Positions 35,076-43,330 of a stretch of DNA of 64,000 nt are shown here, piece after piece; the first letter of the stretch is position 1; each line of letters starts with the position of its first letter. Location of the stretch: positions 186,001 through 250,000 of the forward strand of contig JABMOM010000032.1 of NCBI GenBank assembly GCA_013204105.1. Direction: 5' to 3'. The translations under genes and the position numbers were made by a program. This DNA is from Flavobacteriales bacterium (GTDB lineage: Bacteria; Bacteroidota; Bacteroidia; Flavobacteriales_G; Salibacteraceae). The notes beneath the pieces are model-generated. The model searched no databases, was not told the origin of the DNA, and saw nothing but the letters and a program-made list of their open reading frames with translations.

Positions 35076-35494
35076 TGGCTTCCATCTTTACCCGTATTCA
35101 CAAAGGAGAAATTCCCGGAAAATTTGTCGCTCAGACGGATGAATTTTTTGCGGTTCTCGATATCAATCCACTCAACCGGGGACATGTCTTGGTTATTCCT
35201 GTGCAAGAGACCGATTATCTCTTTGATCTAGCGCCTGACTTTCTTGGGCGATATATGCAATTCGCCCAGAAGGTTGCAAAAGCAATCGAGCAGGTGGTTG
35301 CGTGTGAGCGTATCGGGGTTGCGGTCATAGGCTTGGAGGTTCCTCATGCCCACATACACCTCGTCCCCATCGATCATGTAGGAGACATCAACTTTAGCAA
35401 GCCGAAGCTCATGCTTGCAGATGATGAGCTGGAATCGATCCGGGAACGGATCTCCGAAGCATTTACTTTACTCGACCAGGATTCTTCGCGATAA
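35075..35494 (+). CDS. HIT-family nucleotide hydrolase/transferase
   Basis: 139-aa histidine-triad protein. The active-site motif is VPHAHIHLVPI near residues 90-100, and the N-terminal IFTRIHKGEIPGKFVAQTDEFFAVLDINPLNRGHVLVIP block is typical of HINT-type enzymes that hydrolyse nucleoside phosphoramidates. Translationally coupled to greA (1-nt overlap). Its 3' end overlaps ruvC on the other strand by 32 nt. The substrate is not predictable beyond the family. Confidence 0.9.
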   Translation: MASIFTRIHKGEIPGKFVAQTDEFFAVLDINPLNRGHVLVIPVQETDYLFDLAPDFLGRYMQFAQKVAKAIEQVVACERIGVAVIGLEVPHAHIHLVPIDHVGDINFSKPKLMLADDELESIRERISEAFTLLDQDSSR

Positions 35495-36029
35495 AGGAAG
35501 ACCAATCCTTGCTGCCTGATTTGGCAACGACACTGGTGGATTGATAATAGTGGCACAGCGCTACGGCAAGGCCGTCCGTGGCATCTAGAGACTTTGGAAG
35601 GGTTTCGATCTTTAAGATGCTCTGCAGCATTCCGGCCACTTGCTCTTTCGAAGCTGCGCCCGTTCCAGTTATGGATTGCTTAATTTTTCTTGGACTGTAC
35701 TCCGAAATAGGAATATCACGGTACAATGCGGCAGCCATAGAGACGCCCTGCGCTCGACCAAGCTTCAGCATGGACTGCACATTCTTTCCAAAAAAGGGAG
35801 CCTCCACGGCAAATTCGTCGGGGTGGAATTGATCGATCAATTCCAAGACCTTTTCAAAAATCCGCTTCAATTTAAGACCGTAATCTGGATCTTTCATTTG
35901 GACTGAACCCATGGAGAGCATTTCCAAATGCTGCCCGGTTACCTTCAAAATACCGAACCCCATGACGTTTGTCCCCGGGTCGATACCCAGAATTATCTTT
36001 TCTTTGGTGCTTTGTTTCGGATGAGCCAT
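35463..36029 (-). CDS. ruvC: Holliday junction resolvase RuvC
   Basis: 188-aa dimeric endonuclease that resolves Holliday junctions with RuvAB. The RNase H-like active site is visible: D17 in ILGIDPGTN, E76 in FAVEAPFFGKN, and D149/D152 in SLDATDGLAVALCHYY. Typical length is 160-190. The gene converges on and overlaps the HIT gene by 32 nt. Its start is 2 nt from the annotated start of the divergent membrane-protein gene, so promoters for one or both lie within the neighbour. ruvA and ruvB are not in this window. Confidence 0.94.
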   Translation of the reverse strand: MAHPKQSTKEKIILGIDPGTNVMGFGILKVTGQHLEMLSMGSVQMKDPDYGLKLKRIFEKVLELIDQFHPDEFAVEAPFFGKNVQSMLKLGRAQGVSMAAALYRDIPISEYSPRKIKQSITGTGAASKEQVAGMLQSILKIETLPKSLDATDGLAVALCHYYQSTSVVAKSGSKDWSSFIAKNPGRVK

Positions 36030-36031
36030 AG

Positions 36032-37081
36032 ATGAAAGTTTCGAAGTTAATAGCGCGTTCCCTTGCCTCGAGCATGGGCTTAGGAAGTTCTGAACAGCTC
36101 TTGGGTCGTTCTGGCTATCGTGTACTTGGACTTGTGCTGAAGAGCCTCATCAGCCTTGCCGTGATCCTGTTCATCTATCATCGTTTCGTGAGTGCGGAGC
36201 AACAGCTTTCGGTCCTGGCATTTCTGTCCGGCATTCAACTCAATGGAGGTGCAGTCGCCTTGTCCCTCGCCGCAGCACTTTTTATGGTTTTAAATTGGAG
36301 CATGGAAGTGATCAAGTGGAAATACCTTGTGAGCTCTCAATTCGACTTGCCGTGGAAACGAGCCGCCAAAGGAGTGCTCAGCGGAATCACCTTTGGTCTC
36401 TTTACCCCAAACCGCGTAGGTGAGTTCTTTGGTCGCGTGCTGACCTTAGGCGCTGGTCAACGGGTGAAGGGAGCCCTTCTATCCATGGTCAATGGAATTG
36501 CCCAGACCGTCGCAACCCTTACATTCGGAGTACTTGGAATCCTTCTATTTCTGTATCGGTTTGGACCGGAAAGCCTTGGTTGGATACCTACAATCATCTT
36601 GCAATCCACGGTTTTGTTAACCTTAGGTTTGGCGATGATCCTCTACTATCGAATCGACCTGTTCACTGAATTTCTGCTTCGGATTCCGAGATTGGGAAAA
36701 TACAGTGAGCAGATTCAAGTTTTTGCATCCCTTTCAAACGACTTGTTATCCAAAATTTACTTCCTTTCTATTGTCAGGTTTGCCACATTCATCGTGCAGT
36801 ACCTGATCGTCTTCCGAGCTTTAATGCCAGGTCAAGGAATGCTTGAAGTACTGAGCGCTTCTATCCTAACCTTATTTTCTATCACCCTCTTACCGTTCGT
36901 GCCGGTTCCAGATTTGTTGCTTCGGGAATCGTTTGCCCTGGGCTACTTCGAGCTGTATCAATTCGACCCGATCGGTGTGAGTATAGTCGTATTCGTGGTT
37001 TGGGGCATCAATGTGGCACTGCCCTCGGTGATCGGTGCGATTACCTTGTTTACCTTCCGTTTCTTTAAAACAAAGGAATGA
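36032..37081 (+). CDS. Flippase-like / lysylphosphatidylglycerol-synthase-TM family membrane protein
   Basis: 349-aa protein with about eight hydrophobic segments. The FGLFTPNRVGEFFGRVLTL motif and a later VPVPDLLLRESFALGYF segment fit the UPF0104/lysylphosphatidylglycerol synthase transmembrane family, which moves or modifies lipids and glycolipid precursors. The first 14 residues are basic and overlap the divergent ruvC promoter zone. An ATG at 36074 (MGLGSSEQLL) is an equally credible start. Its stop overlaps the start of the GT2 gene by 4 nt, so both likely act on the same lipid-linked glycan. No catalytic MprF synthase domain is present. Confidence 0.75.
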   Translation: MKVSKLIARSLASSMGLGSSEQLLGRSGYRVLGLVLKSLISLAVILFIYHRFVSAEQQLSVLAFLSGIQLNGGAVALSLAAALFMVLNWSMEVIKWKYLVSSQFDLPWKRAAKGVLSGITFGLFTPNRVGEFFGRVLTLGAGQRVKGALLSMVNGIAQTVATLTFGVLGILLFLYRFGPESLGWIPTIILQSTVLLTLGLAMILYYRIDLFTEFLLRIPRLGKYSEQIQVFASLSNDLLSKIYFLSIVRFATFIVQYLIVFRALMPGQGMLEVLSASILTLFSITLLPFVPVPDLLLRESFALGYFELYQFDPIGVSIVVFVVWGINVALPSVIGAITLFTFRFFKTKE

Positions 37082-38184
37082 TCTTCATTTTCGTCGCCAC
37101 CGTGCTCTGCTGGGTGGGGTTGTTGTATTGGGTACACAGAAAATTGGGAGACCACCCTGGTAGTCCGCTCGGTAATACCGAAGTGCATGATATGGTCACT
37201 GTACTCATCGCCTTTCGAAACGAAGCAGAGCATATCGACGAGTGTCTATCCGCGCTAAACAGGAGCGAGGCCATTACTTCTTCGATCAACGTGTTGCTTG
37301 TGGATGATCACAGCACAGATGAATCCATTGCAGTTATTCAAAAGAGCAGCGTGAATTGCGATCGCTTAAAGATTGAAGTGATTCAGAGTACGGGATACGG
37401 CAAGAAGGCGGCGCTCCGCGAAGGAATAGAGCGCATCCAACAGGGCTGGATTTACCTTACCGACGCGGATTGTCAAGTGGGTCCGAAGACCATAGGAGGC
37501 ATGATAAACCAAGCGGAAGTAGACAATGTTCAAGTGGCCTTTGGTCCCGTATTGTATCACGATCGAAGCCTTTGGGAACGTCTCTTGGCTTATGAAAACC
37601 TCAATACTCAGGCCATCAGTGAAGCATTTGTTCGTTCAGGCAGACCAGTCATGGTGAACGGAGGAAATCTGTTAATGCATGCTGATTTAAAGGAGCGTTA
37701 CATGGACAGCTTACAAATGAAGCGCGCCAGTGGTGACGATGTGTTTTTTGCGCAGCAATTGAATCAGGATCAACTCAGTGGTAGTTATGCTCTTGAAACG
37801 GCTGTGCTAACTAGCCCACCTGCGGATATAAGGGCCTTAGTGCAACAGCGGGTCCGATGGGCATCTAAATACCCTGGATACAAGCGATCGATGTCACGAT
37901 TCTTGCCGGCGTATGTCTTTGTGTCGAATGTCGTCTTCTTGGGGATGGGGATGGCTTGGTTGACTTCCTCAACCCTTTTGAATGTACTATTACTACTATT
38001 TTTCGTCAAATGGCTTATTGAATTCACGTTCCACCGCGTTTGGTTTGCTAAGTATTCTTTTCAAGCCAAGCTCTTAGACAGCTTGGCGCTAAGCATCCTT
38101 TTTCCTATCTACTTTACTGCGGTTGGATTGATGGCGTTGGGGTTGCCAAGATTCGATTGGAAAGGGCGATCGTACGACCGCTGA
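37078..38184 (+). CDS. Membrane-bound family 2 glycosyltransferase
   Basis: 368-aa protein with one N-terminal membrane helix and two or three C-terminal ones. The GT-A domain has VTVLIAFRNEAEHIDECL, the nucleotide-binding VLLVDDHSTDES, the metal-binding DADC and the processivity-type motif VQQRVRWASKYPGY (QxxRW). It should transfer sugar from a nucleotide donor to a lipid or polymer at the inner membrane. Overlap of 4 nt with the flippase-like gene suggests a two-gene unit for glycolipid or polysaccharide work. The acceptor is unknown. Confidence 0.87.
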   Translation: MIFIFVATVLCWVGLLYWVHRKLGDHPGSPLGNTEVHDMVTVLIAFRNEAEHIDECLSALNRSEAITSSINVLLVDDHSTDESIAVIQKSSVNCDRLKIEVIQSTGYGKKAALREGIERIQQGWIYLTDADCQVGPKTIGGMINQAEVDNVQVAFGPVLYHDRSLWERLLAYENLNTQAISEAFVRSGRPVMVNGGNLLMHADLKERYMDSLQMKRASGDDVFFAQQLNQDQLSGSYALETAVLTSPPADIRALVQQRVRWASKYPGYKRSMSRFLPAYVFVSNVVFLGMGMAWLTSSTLLNVLLLLFFVKWLIEFTFHRVWFAKYSFQAKLLDSLALSILFPIYFTAVGLMALGLPRFDWKGRSYDR

Positions 38185-38189
38185 ACCAT

Positions 38190-39560
38190 TCAGAAGAGGA
38201 GAAGAGCCGTCATGAATACTGCCGAACCCACTAGAAAGATGACCAAAGTGTACGGTAGGATATCCTTTGCCTTTAGGCGTGTGATTCCGAGCAATGGAAG
38301 CGCCCAAAAGGGTTGGAGCATATTGGTGATTTCATCGCCATAAGCCAAGGCTAAAATGCTTTTATTCAAAGGGATTCCCAATTCCATCGCAGATTGTACA
38401 ATGATCGGTCCTTGAATTGCCCATTGCCCTCCACCGCTGGGAACAAAGATGTTTACTAACCCTGCACTGATGAATGTAAAGATGGGGTAGGTGATGGCCG
38501 TAGAGTGGCGAATGAAAAAATCGGACACCAGGTCGATCATACCGCTCTCTTGCATGATGGCGAGAATGCCAAAATAGAGCGGAAATTGGATGAGGATTCC
38601 ACTGGCTCCTTTGATCGCTTCCTCTACCGCATCACTGAAAGCCTTGATGTTGGAATGGGTTGCCAAGCAGAGGCCGAGTAAGAGGAGGTTGATGTTGTTT
38701 GGGTTGAAGAAATTAAGAAAGCCCACTGCCCAAAACATTTGATACAGCGTATACAGCAAGATGGCTGCACCAATTCCTTTTGAGAAGAACGAAGCCCGAT
38801 CCAATCGTTCTGCGCCGATCCACTCATCTGTTGATGCTTCTGGAAATGAATGCGGAGCAAGTGAAGGTATCGAACCCTCTGTGCGGGAACCAATGAAGTA
38901 TAGTATACCTGGAATAAAGACCAATAAGCCGATGCTTGTGGCGATGTTCATGCCAGAAAACACCGTGTCTCCTAGAGAGATTGCCGTGGGTAAGACCCCT
39001 CCGAAATCGTTCCCCATTAAAGCGGCCAAGTGACCTTCTTCCGCAATTTTGATCAAAGAGGATCCGGAGAAACCGCCGTGCCAGATCATCAAGGCGGTAT
39101 AACCCGCAGCACCAATGAGTGGATAGTTGATGGGACGACCTTCCCGGTGAGCTTTCTCACCGACCTTTCTCGCCATGATTGCGCCGAAAATGAGCCCGAG
39201 TCCCCAATTGAAAAGACCAACCAACATGGTGAAAAAGGCTACGATTGCGGCCGAACGTGCGCTATTCGTGCAAGGTTGTACAGCCACATCGATCATGCGT
39301 GCGACCCAGGGGGAAATGGCAAGAACGTGTCCAAGGACGAGCATGAGCATCATTTGGAGCGCAAAGACCATTAATTCCGGATTCCAAAGGCCTTCAGCCC
39401 ACCATTGGAAAATAGTTCCCGCACTATCGTTGCTATTCCCGCCTATGAATACAAAAACGAGCAGTATCGTGAGGGCAGTAAGTAAGAACGCGATGGAGAG
39501 CGGCGAGGGTAATATACTCCTCACCAATCGTACGTACGTTTCAAGGAAACGTCGATTCAT
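38190..39560 (-). CDS. AtoE-type short-chain fatty acid transporter
   Basis: 456-aa inner-membrane protein with 10-12 hydrophobic segments. Blocks such as LGHVLAISPWVARMIDVAV, FNWGLGLIFGAIMARKVG, AAGYTALMIWHGGFSGSSLIKIAEEGH and VNIFVPSGGGQWAIQGPIIVQSA match the AtoE family, which takes up short-chain fatty acids such as butyrate or acetoacetate. No beta-oxidation or acetoacetate genes are adjacent. It is the third gene behind a flavin reductase and a DUF3127 protein, and its start lies directly next to the DUF3127 stop, so it is probably cotranscribed from the promoter at 40858-40887. Confidence 0.86.
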   Translation of the reverse strand: MNRRFLETYVRLVRSILPSPLSIAFLLTALTILLVFVFIGGNSNDSAGTIFQWWAEGLWNPELMVFALQMMLMLVLGHVLAISPWVARMIDVAVQPCTNSARSAAIVAFFTMLVGLFNWGLGLIFGAIMARKVGEKAHREGRPINYPLIGAAGYTALMIWHGGFSGSSLIKIAEEGHLAALMGNDFGGVLPTAISLGDTVFSGMNIATSIGLLVFIPGILYFIGSRTEGSIPSLAPHSFPEASTDEWIGAERLDRASFFSKGIGAAILLYTLYQMFWAVGFLNFFNPNNINLLLLGLCLATHSNIKAFSDAVEEAIKGASGILIQFPLYFGILAIMQESGMIDLVSDFFIRHSTAITYPIFTFISAGLVNIFVPSGGGQWAIQGPIIVQSAMELGIPLNKSILALAYGDEITNMLQPFWALPLLGITRLKAKDILPYTLVIFLVGSAVFMTALLLF

Positions 39561-39947
39561 TTAGAATGGCAGGTCATCCTCATTAGAGGTGTCCGAACTC
39601 GGTGTGTCGGGAAAGCCGGCTTCAGCGAAGGGATCGTCTGATGAAGCAGCTGACGAAGCTCCATTATCGGCAGAAGAGGTGCCACTCAGTGGCTCTATAC
39701 GCCAAGCCTGAAGATTGACGAAGTACTTCCCGTTGTATTCATTGCCACGAAGATTAAAATGTACCACGATGGTATCACCTTGTTTGTAAGGATCGATCAG
39801 GTCGATGCGCTCCTTGATCAGCTCGAACTTCACATCTTGGGGGTACTGTTCCTTAGTGGTGATGACAAATTCTCGTTTCTGAAAACCTGAATTGAATGTT
39901 TGGGTATCGAATACCACTTTGATACTTCCTTCTACTTCCATGCTCAT
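39561..39947 (-). CDS. DUF3127 protein, OB-fold-like with SSB-like acidic tail
   Basis: 128-aa protein. The first 85 residues form a strand-rich domain (FNSGFQKREFVITTKEQYPQDVKFELIKER, then DTIVVHFNLRGNEYNGKYFVNLQAWRIE) that I recognise as DUF3127, a Bacteroidota family with a single-strand-binding-like OB fold. A Ser/Ala/Asp linker follows. The last residues NEDDLPF resemble the acidic tip of SSB (DDDIPF), which recruits repair and replication proteins. The protein therefore may bind single-stranded DNA or RNA and partners through its tip, which is inference. It lies 3 nt after the flavin reductase gene and directly before atoE. Confidence 0.82.
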   Translation of the reverse strand: MSMEVEGSIKVVFDTQTFNSGFQKREFVITTKEQYPQDVKFELIKERIDLIDPYKQGDTIVVHFNLRGNEYNGKYFVNLQAWRIEPLSGTSSADNGASSAASSDDPFAEAGFPDTPSSDTSNEDDLPF

Positions 39948-39950
39948 TTC

Positions 39951-40841
39951 TTAGTCGTTATATGCCAATAATGTCATCCATGCTTCGTCTACTGATCCTT
40001 GATCAAGAAGGTCTCGTGCCCGCTCGTGGAGCGCAACTTCTAACGCAGCACTATCGTCTTCCAAAGTAATAAAGATATCGGCGAGTTCGGTTAATTTATA
40101 GTCATTCACAGTCGTCTCATCCGGCAGTTCTTCCACATTTCCGAGCTTGCCTAAATGATTTCCAGTAAGGATTTTGCTATTTCGAATATCGGGCGAAATG
40201 GCATCGACCCCAATGCCCAATTTTTGAAGCGGTTTGGCTACCTCAAATAGGGCTTTGCCGTGCGCTCTAACATAGTAGTTGCCACCCATTCGACCCACGA
40301 GGTCAATCTTTGTTTGGTCGATCTTGCCTTCCTCATCCAGCACCGAATCGTCGATGTGGATCATGACCACTTCGCAGATTACAAGGTTTCCGGCGCCACC
40401 TGACGTCCCAAGTTCTACTACCTCTTTCACCTTGCACTCAAATTGCACAGGTGACTCTTTTACGCGAAACGGACGGATCAATTCAGAAGCTATTGGAGTA
40501 AGTCCAGATTTGGTAAACTCATCGGTGCCTTTTGGGTATTCTGTGCTTGAAAGAGACATCTGCTCTGTGATGTCAAAATTAACCACGTTGATGACTACCT
40601 CGGGAACCTCTTTTACGTTTTCGTACGTGTGCTTGATTGTGTTGTCCCTCCCGCGTCGAGCAGGTGAGAAGATGGCAATAGGTGGGTTTGCGCTGAAAAC
40701 ATTGAAAAAGCTGAACGGACTCAGGTTGGGATTTCCCTCCTTATCAATTGTACTCGCGAAGGCAATGGGCCTAGGTCCTATAGCGCCTAGTAAGTAAGCA
40801 TGTAGCTTCGGAACGGAAACGTCTTTCGGATTAACTTTCAT
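39951..40841 (-). CDS. Flavin reductase / flavoredoxin family protein
   Basis: 296-aa FMN-binding split-barrel protein. The N-terminal GAIGPRPIAFASTIDKEGNPNLSPFSFFNVFSANPP block is the family signature, and GRDNTIKHTYENVKEVPEVVINVVN follows as expected. An additional C-terminal region after residue 190 (GRMGGNYYVRAHGKALFEV and a helical end) makes it longer than the 160-190 aa core. It probably reduces or carries FMN with NAD(P)H. The partner is unknown. It is the first gene of a three-gene unit with DUF3127 and AtoE, behind a very good promoter. Confidence 0.87.
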   Translation of the reverse strand: MKVNPKDVSVPKLHAYLLGAIGPRPIAFASTIDKEGNPNLSPFSFFNVFSANPPIAIFSPARRGRDNTIKHTYENVKEVPEVVINVVNFDITEQMSLSSTEYPKGTDEFTKSGLTPIASELIRPFRVKESPVQFECKVKEVVELGTSGGAGNLVICEVVMIHIDDSVLDEEGKIDQTKIDLVGRMGGNYYVRAHGKALFEVAKPLQKLGIGVDAISPDIRNSKILTGNHLGKLGNVEELPDETTVNDYKLTELADIFITLEDDSAALEVALHERARDLLDQGSVDEAWMTLLAYND

Positions 40842-40857
40842 GCGGTTTTCTTCCCGG

Positions 40858-40887
40858 CAAAAGTAAGCTTAGGGTATAGAAATCAAA
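40858..40887 (-). promoter_or_regulatory. Consensus promoter of the flavin reductase operon
   Basis: On the minus strand, TTTG (40887-40884) and TACTTTTG (40865-40858) are spaced 18 nt, an exact match to the Bacteroidota TTTG/TAnnTTTG promoter, 16 nt before the ATG. Confidence 0.65.
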
Positions 40888-40923
40888 TTCGGATCTAAGC
40901 ATAGTTTTCCGATTTGTTAGTTG

Positions 40924-40931
40924 TATCTTTG
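40924..40931 (+). promoter_or_regulatory. -7 promoter element of tRNA-Leu
   Basis: TATCTTTG, full match to TAnnTTTG, 71 nt upstream of the tRNA 5' end. It is directly followed by the hairpin at 40933-40955. Confidence 0.55.
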
Positions 40932-40932
40932 C

Positions 40933-40955
40933 GCTCCTTTTGAAAGGAGCCTTTT
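40933..40955 (+). other. Hairpin with T-run at the start of the tRNA-Leu transcript
   Basis: GCTCCTT / AAGGAGC stem with a TTGA loop, then C-TTTT. It looks like a small terminator but lies just after the promoter and 47 nt before the tRNA, so it could be an attenuator or a processing signal. Confidence 0.5.
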
Positions 40956-41002
40956 ATCAGGTAACCAAGGAAGGAACAGTTCTTTAACTCTCAAGCACAC
41001 AT

Positions 41003-41084
41003 GCGGGTGTGGCGAAATTGGTAGACGCGCTAGACTTAGGATCTAGTGCCGCAAGGTGTGTGGGTTCGAGTCCCTCCACCCGCA
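41003..41084 (+). tRNA. tRNA-Leu (anticodon UAG)
   Basis: 82-nt tRNA. The acceptor arms GCGGGTG and CACCCGC pair, with discriminator A. The D-arm is GTGGCGAAATTGGTAGAC. The anticodon stem CTAGA / TCTAG encloses the loop CTTAGGA, giving anticodon TAG (UAG, reads CUA and other CUN codons). A long variable arm is present, as in class II tRNAs, and the T-arm is GGGTTCGAGTCCC. The CCA end is not encoded (the next bases are CTT). Confidence 0.96.
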
Positions 41085-41179
41085 CTTAGTTCTTTACCTC
41101 AGGGTAATGGGGCGGAATTACAGCCCAGCCTATTCGAAATGATCTGGTATGGGCTAGTTCTGTCCACATAATGTTAAAT

Positions 41180-41208
41180 AAAGGCCGCCTGAACAACGGT
41201 CTTTTTTT
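41180..41208 (+). terminator. Intrinsic terminator after tRNA-Leu
   Basis: AAAGGCCG / CGGTCTTT stem (one G-U pair) around a 9-nt loop, followed by seven T residues. It separates the tRNA unit from tig, which starts 27 nt later. Confidence 0.75.
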
Positions 41209-41235
41209 GTCTAAAGGCAACAATCCTTTCAAACA

Positions 41236-42645
41236 ATGAATATCAAGCAAGAGAACATCGATGAACTCAACGCGAAGGTGACCATCACCATCGAACCTGC
41301 GGATTACGAGCCAGCCGTTAAGTCGGTGCTCGATGATCATCGCAAGAAGATGACCCTCCAAGGTTTCCGTCCAGGAAAAGTTCCTTTCGGTGTAGCTAAG
41401 AAGATGTACGGCAAAGCGGTTTTGGCAGAAGAATTGAACCGAATTCTTTCTGATAAGCTGAATACCCACATTCGGGAGAATGACATCAACATCATCGGAC
41501 AACCGCTTCCAGAGGATGTCGAGGAATTGCAACTGGACTTCAACAAGACCTTTGAGTTTAATTACGAATTGGGCATCGCACCGAATTTTGAAGTGGAACT
41601 TACCCCTAAGGATAAGTTCAATAAGTACAAGATCAAGGTGGATGATGATCTTATTAATAAGTACGTCAAAGACTTCCAGCGCCGTCATGGTAACTCTACC
41701 GAATCTGAGGTCGTTGCAGATACGGATATGATCTACGGAGCGCTTCATGAGCTTGCCAAGGATGGTAAGCGTAAAGAAGGTGGACTGAACAACCATACCA
41801 CGATCGCCATGGACTACCTTGATAACAAGGATGCCAAGAAGAAGCTGATCGGTAAGAAAAAGGGAGATACCGTTAAAGTTGAACCTGCAAAGCTTGCCAA
41901 AGGCGATGTGGATCTTTCGCAAATGCTCGGTATTCCGGTGAGCGAATTAGCGGAGGTAGGAAAAGAGTTTGAATTGGTTATTGAATCCATTGATAACATC
42001 GACCTCGCGCCATTGAATACGGAGTTGTTTGACAAGGTGATCGGTCCTGGAGGAGCATCGAACGAACAGGAGTTTCGCGATAAGATATCTGCTGACTTGG
42101 AGAAATACCTCGATGGCGATAGCGAGAAGAAAATACGTCGAGATATCCACGATAAATTGATCGAGCGACTGAAGTTGGACCTTCCTGATGCATTTATCAA
42201 GCGCTGGTTGCTCGAACAAGGGTCGAATAATGAAGAGCGTCCGATATCCCAAGCGGACATCGATCGCGAGTACCATGAATACAGCAGAATGCTAAAGATC
42301 CAGCTTATCGAAGGTCAGATCGCGAAGCAAAATGAAATCAAGGTAGAACTGAACGATATCCAAGATCGCGTCAAAGAGAACATCAAGGCACAATTCGCTT
42401 CATTTGGTCAAGGAGATGTCGCAGATGATATGTTAGATCAGTTTGCTCAAAACTTCCTTCAAAAGGAGGAAGAGGTGCGAAAAGTATACGATCAATTGAT
42501 GGACGAGCGGCTGAACGATTTCTATAAGACGAATGTTAAGCTTCAGGAAAAGGAAGTGACCTTTGATGAATTCGTTAAATTAGCCTCTAATAAGGCCGGC
42601 AAAGGCAAATTCATGGATCAGGTTTCGAACCTTTTAAAATTCTAG
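41236..42645 (+). CDS. tig: Trigger factor
   Basis: 469-aa ribosome-bound chaperone and peptidyl-prolyl isomerase. The ribosome-docking motif GFRPGKVP is at residues 43-50. The middle FKBP-like domain is poorly conserved and lacks the usual GD-x-V-x-x-D-F core, as in other Bacteroidota trigger factors. The C-terminal chaperone arms are long, charged and helical. It meets nascent chains at the exit tunnel. It precedes clpP by 1 nt and clpX follows, the classic tig-clpP-clpX order linking folding with proteolysis. No clear TAnnTTTG element was seen in the short gap before it. Confidence 0.94.
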   Translation: MNIKQENIDELNAKVTITIEPADYEPAVKSVLDDHRKKMTLQGFRPGKVPFGVAKKMYGKAVLAEELNRILSDKLNTHIRENDINIIGQPLPEDVEELQLDFNKTFEFNYELGIAPNFEVELTPKDKFNKYKIKVDDDLINKYVKDFQRRHGNSTESEVVADTDMIYGALHELAKDGKRKEGGLNNHTTIAMDYLDNKDAKKKLIGKKKGDTVKVEPAKLAKGDVDLSQMLGIPVSELAEVGKEFELVIESIDNIDLAPLNTELFDKVIGPGGASNEQEFRDKISADLEKYLDGDSEKKIRRDIHDKLIERLKLDLPDAFIKRWLLEQGSNNEERPISQADIDREYHEYSRMLKIQLIEGQIAKQNEIKVELNDIQDRVKENIKAQFASFGQGDVADDMLDQFAQNFLQKEEEVRKVYDQLMDERLNDFYKTNVKLQEKEVTFDEFVKLASNKAGKGKFMDQVSNLLKF

Positions 42646-42646
42646 G

Positions 42647-43327
42647 ATGATAGACGAGAAGGAGTTTAGGAATTACGCAGTCAACCACCTCGGAATGAGT
42701 GGATTATCGGTGGACGACTATTTGAAGGCGGCAAATCGTCCTGATGGTATGACGCGCACTGTCATAGAGGAACGTCCCATGCCATTCCGTGAAGTAGATG
42801 TGTTCTCAAGATTGATGATGGATCGCATTATCTTTTTAGGTCTTGCGATTGATGATTTCATCGCAAACATCATTCAAGCGCAATTGCTTTTCCTGGAGTC
42901 AGCGGATAGCGGTAAGGATATTCAGATTTACATCAATAGCCCTGGAGGTTCTGTATACGCTGGTTTGGGAATCTACGATACGATGCAGTACATCGGTTGC
43001 GACGTCGCAACGATCTGCACAGGTATGGCTGCTTCTATGGGAGCTGTCATTCTATGCGCTGGCGAGAAAGGCAAGCGCACAGCCCTCAAGCATTCGAGGG
43101 TTATGATCCATCAACCGATGGGTGGCGTTGGTGGACAGGCCTCAGATATTGAGATTACTGCCAACGAGATTAAAAAGCTCAAGGACGAATTGTACAACAT
43201 CCTCGCTGAACATTCCGGACAGTCTGTTAAGAAGGTTTGGGCTGATAGTGACCGTGATTTCTGGTTGACCTCCGAAGAGGCGCGCGATTACGGCATGATT
43301 GACGAGGTGCTCCTCCGAAAGAAATAA
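42647..43327 (+). CDS. clpP: ATP-dependent Clp protease proteolytic subunit
   Basis: 226-aa serine protease subunit. The catalytic triad is visible: S130 in ICTGMAASMGAVI, H155 in SRVMIHQPMGG and an Asp near residue 204 in DRDFWLTSEEA. The YINSPGGSV motif is intact at residues 95-103. Fourteen copies form the barrel that degrades proteins unfolded by ClpX. The N-terminal extension of about 30 residues before the conserved core may be a propeptide. It lies 1 nt after tig and 3 nt before clpX. Confidence 0.95.
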   Translation: MIDEKEFRNYAVNHLGMSGLSVDDYLKAANRPDGMTRTVIEERPMPFREVDVFSRLMMDRIIFLGLAIDDFIANIIQAQLLFLESADSGKDIQIYINSPGGSVYAGLGIYDTMQYIGCDVATICTGMAASMGAVILCAGEKGKRTALKHSRVMIHQPMGGVGGQASDIEITANEIKKLKDELYNILAEHSGQSVKKVWADSDRDFWLTSEEARDYGMIDEVLLRKK

Positions 43328-43330
43328 ACC

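Noticed and set aside
41086-41922. 278-codon minus-strand frame
   Set aside because: Antisense to trigger factor and part of the tRNA downstream region; the translation is hydrophobic-biased and unlike any family.
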